Below, piece by piece: positions 61,851 through 64,000 of a stretch of DNA of 64,000 nucleotides. The notes under the pieces were generated by a model. That model worked only from the letters and a program-made list of their open reading frames with translations. It was not told the origin of the DNA and searched no databases. The first letter of the stretch is position 1, and each line of letters opens with the position of its first letter. The stretch lies in contig JBAMJV010005472.1 in assembly GCA_037951105.1 (NCBI GenBank), forward strand, positions 124,001 through 188,000, read 5' to 3'. This stretch comes from Echinarachnius parma. Taxonomy: Eukaryota; Echinodermata; Echinoidea; Clypeasteroida; Echinarachniidae. Position numbers and translations under genes: made by a program.

Positions 61851-64000
61851 CTAATATAGACAGGTGGTCACAAACACGGGTTTGAGTGTACATCAAAGCA
61901 TTTGGCAGCTTGTTAGAATCAGAATAGAATAGGAGATAAAGAGAAACCAAATGATTAATATATTTATTTATTTATTTCATTTACATTGCCACTCATGGGA
62001 TGATTTCCCCGTAATTTTCAGCTACAAGCCACTTTTCAAAGGTGTCCAAGCCATAATGAAAACATACAATCACGATAATCAATACATACAAATGGAGTGA
62101 CAGATCACAGTTACTTGTTTCATTCACAAAATTCACCCCTGCAAACTATCAAAATTGAAGAAAAAAAAATAGCAAACGTAATGTGTGATAACAGTTGGTC
62201 CATCTGTCTTCCAAAATGTGTTTTTTATTGTGTGTGTGTTTTTTTTTGCAAAACAACATGGTCTGAAGTGTGATTGACGTATATATATCAGTGGCCACAG
62301 CTTTGGGGGGGGGGGGGGGGGTGGGGGGGGGCATGTGACCCCAATCCCTAATAATTTGACCAAACAATACAAAATCAACAAAAAACATTTACGGAAAATC
62401 TGTGAAATTAGTAAAGTACATGGTGTGCTGGGGGCATGTGGCATGTGCACCCCCCCCCCCCCCCCCCCCCCCAATCCCCAATAATTTGACAAAACAATAA
62501 TTAAAACAAAAAACATTTAGGGGGAAAACAAATTATGTGAAAGATAAAAATACATCGTGTGCTCCCCTAATAATTTGTGTGCCCCTCAATAAGTCCGACC
62601 ATGCTATGCCATTGACGTATAAATACATGGATAACACTCCATGACACACTATAGAATAAATCAAATATCACTACAAACAGAAGGAAGAAAAAAATCAGAC
62701 GAAAAAGGCAAACAGATCAATTTTTTTCGCTAATTATCTTTTAATGAGACTATGAAGAGCGGAAAACATGTAGAAAACCACTCTATGAAAAGGCAGATAG
62801 ATATATAGATAGGTAGGTAGATAGATAGATAGATAGATAGATAGTATACAAATATTCTCATGAGTGAACTGTTTTACTGTTTTGAATCCTGGCCTAGCCC
62901 AGAAACCAAAGTGATGCCCCAAATTCTCATCAGTGGCACAATTTTTGTCCAGACTTTTTGAAAGACAGAAATTATCAGTAACCTGTTAAACCGTTTCACA
63001 CCTGTGGAATATAGACTAGCCTATTGACAGTTGTCATGCCCAACTGGAGGTACATGTATGCTCATATTTTGTTTAAAGCCGGAAACTATTATGATTGATA
63101 AAAAATGATGAGGGGCGTCTGAAAAAAAAGTTCCCTGGTAAAATGAAATGAAAATAAAATAAATATATAAATCATATTGGGATTTAAAACAACTTTTTGA
63201 GCAAATTTTTTTTGATAGTATCACTTTAAATTGTTTTATTTGTTTTTATCATGGGTGAATTATGTATGATGTCTGCATTTATTTGATAACTAGCAAATTA
63301 AATTGCCCTTGAAATCAAACACAACATTGTGTTTCATTTTGTTTATGCGATTAACGCTTGCATTCAATCGCAAAGTTACACTTGCGTTCAATTGCAAAGT
63401 TGTGTTAATCGCAAAGTTGCAATCAATACAAATCAAAGTGTTATGCAACATCCCCCTTTTTCTTCAGTTGTTGTTTTTCTTGGAGCCATGGCTCCTAGCC
63501 CAGAACACATGTCTGGAACATGCTATTATTGTATGGAGGTGTAATGTCTGATAGCAGAGGAAGGTATTCATATACTTTGGCTTATTTGTTTTTCTTGGGA
63601 CACACTGTACACAGAGATCACAATCAGCGGATATATCTATAGGCTAGGGCTTGTCCTAGGCCAGGGCTGGTCTTGCAACGGTGTTGAGCCCTCGGTCCCA
63701 ACCCAGAACACATGTTGAGAACATGCTATTGTGTGGAGGTGCGATGTCAATGACAATATCTTCACCTCAATCTAGATATAATTCATCCCATTCACAACTT
63801 CCAAGGCCAACCGGTCCAACACGTGGTGATTGCCAGAACTTTGACGTATGAGACTGTGCCCTATTACCGAATACCAATAGTTTCACCGCCGCACAAAACG
63901 AGCATTAGATGCAGCAAATAAAAGTGGAAATTGTAATCCTACATTGCACGTATATAGGGGAGCATGTATCAAACTAGTCGGAAATAACCAACTCTGCGAT
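61851..64000. other. Downstream DNA, repeat-rich
   Basis: Contains a retroelement-like tail on the minus strand ending in (AAAT)n-type repeat (about 61960-62110), a duplicated block with G and C homopolymers (62300-62520), a GATA microsatellite (62793-62846), repeated CAATCGCAAAGTT words (63363-63425) and a duplicated CCCAGAACACATG...GAACATGCTATT block (63498 and 63706). No gene recognised. Confidence 0.6.
62793..62846. repeat. GATA microsatellite
   Basis: About twelve GATA-type tetramers with a short GGTA interruption (AGGTAGGTAG). Confidence 0.95.

Overview
This is animal genomic DNA of about 38% GC by eye, dominated by long introns, local tandem duplications and small inverted-repeat elements. 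It carries the 3' half of one large plus-strand gene of the AUTS2/FBRSL1/fibrosin family. Ten exons (5916-6636, 12499-13010, 20284-20681, 38123-38221, 39663-39728, 43948-44013, 44466-44592, 44845-44991, 45481-45769, 54323-55565) join with fully compatible phases into about 1,221 codons ending at TAG 55563-55565. I worked the exon chain out by hand from splice signals, phase and remembered similarity to vertebrate AUTS2. No alignment was run. The sequence, the marine-invertebrate style of its repeats and the many TACATGTA words suggest a non-vertebrate marine animal. An echinoderm is my best guess; a hemichordate, brachiopod or mollusc is not excluded.

Layout: 1-5915 is the intron (or introns) before the first visible exon, with a TTAA-flanked MITE and tRNA-like relics. 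Exons A-C (5.9-20.7 kb) encode a His/Asn-rich segment, an Arg/Glu-rich segment, a His-Pro-Gln minisatellite, and the conserved [18 protein letters not shown] and HX-repeat block. A 17.4-kb intron made largely of duplicated sequence follows. Exons D-I (38.1-45.8 kb) encode the conserved core (GAFQPK, KPGKWC...IYHHQQK, WGRLHRTPP). After an 8.6-kb intron full of tandem duplications, exon J (54.3-55.6 kb) encodes the C-terminal third and the stop. The presumed 3' UTR begins with a cluster of AGGCC motifs. From 60.46 to 61.85 kb there is a 5'-truncated non-LTR retrotransposon on the minus strand with an open reverse-transcriptase frame.

In vertebrates AUTS2 is a nuclear regulator that joins a PCGF-type Polycomb repressive complex 1 and recruits p300 and CK2. 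The HX repeat needed for p300 contact is visible here. Most other open frames are chance ORFs in introns, repeats or the shadow frames of exons.

The most unusual points are an in-frame tandem duplicate of the 3' part of exon H (45061-45141) that could be a cassette exon, a decoy copy of the start of exon G behind a strong acceptor (44330), a coding minisatellite in exon B, a near-perfect long hairpin inside a TA-flanked element (13491-13670), and the pervasive 75-370-bp tandem duplication of intron sequence. I saw no clearly new multi-gene system.
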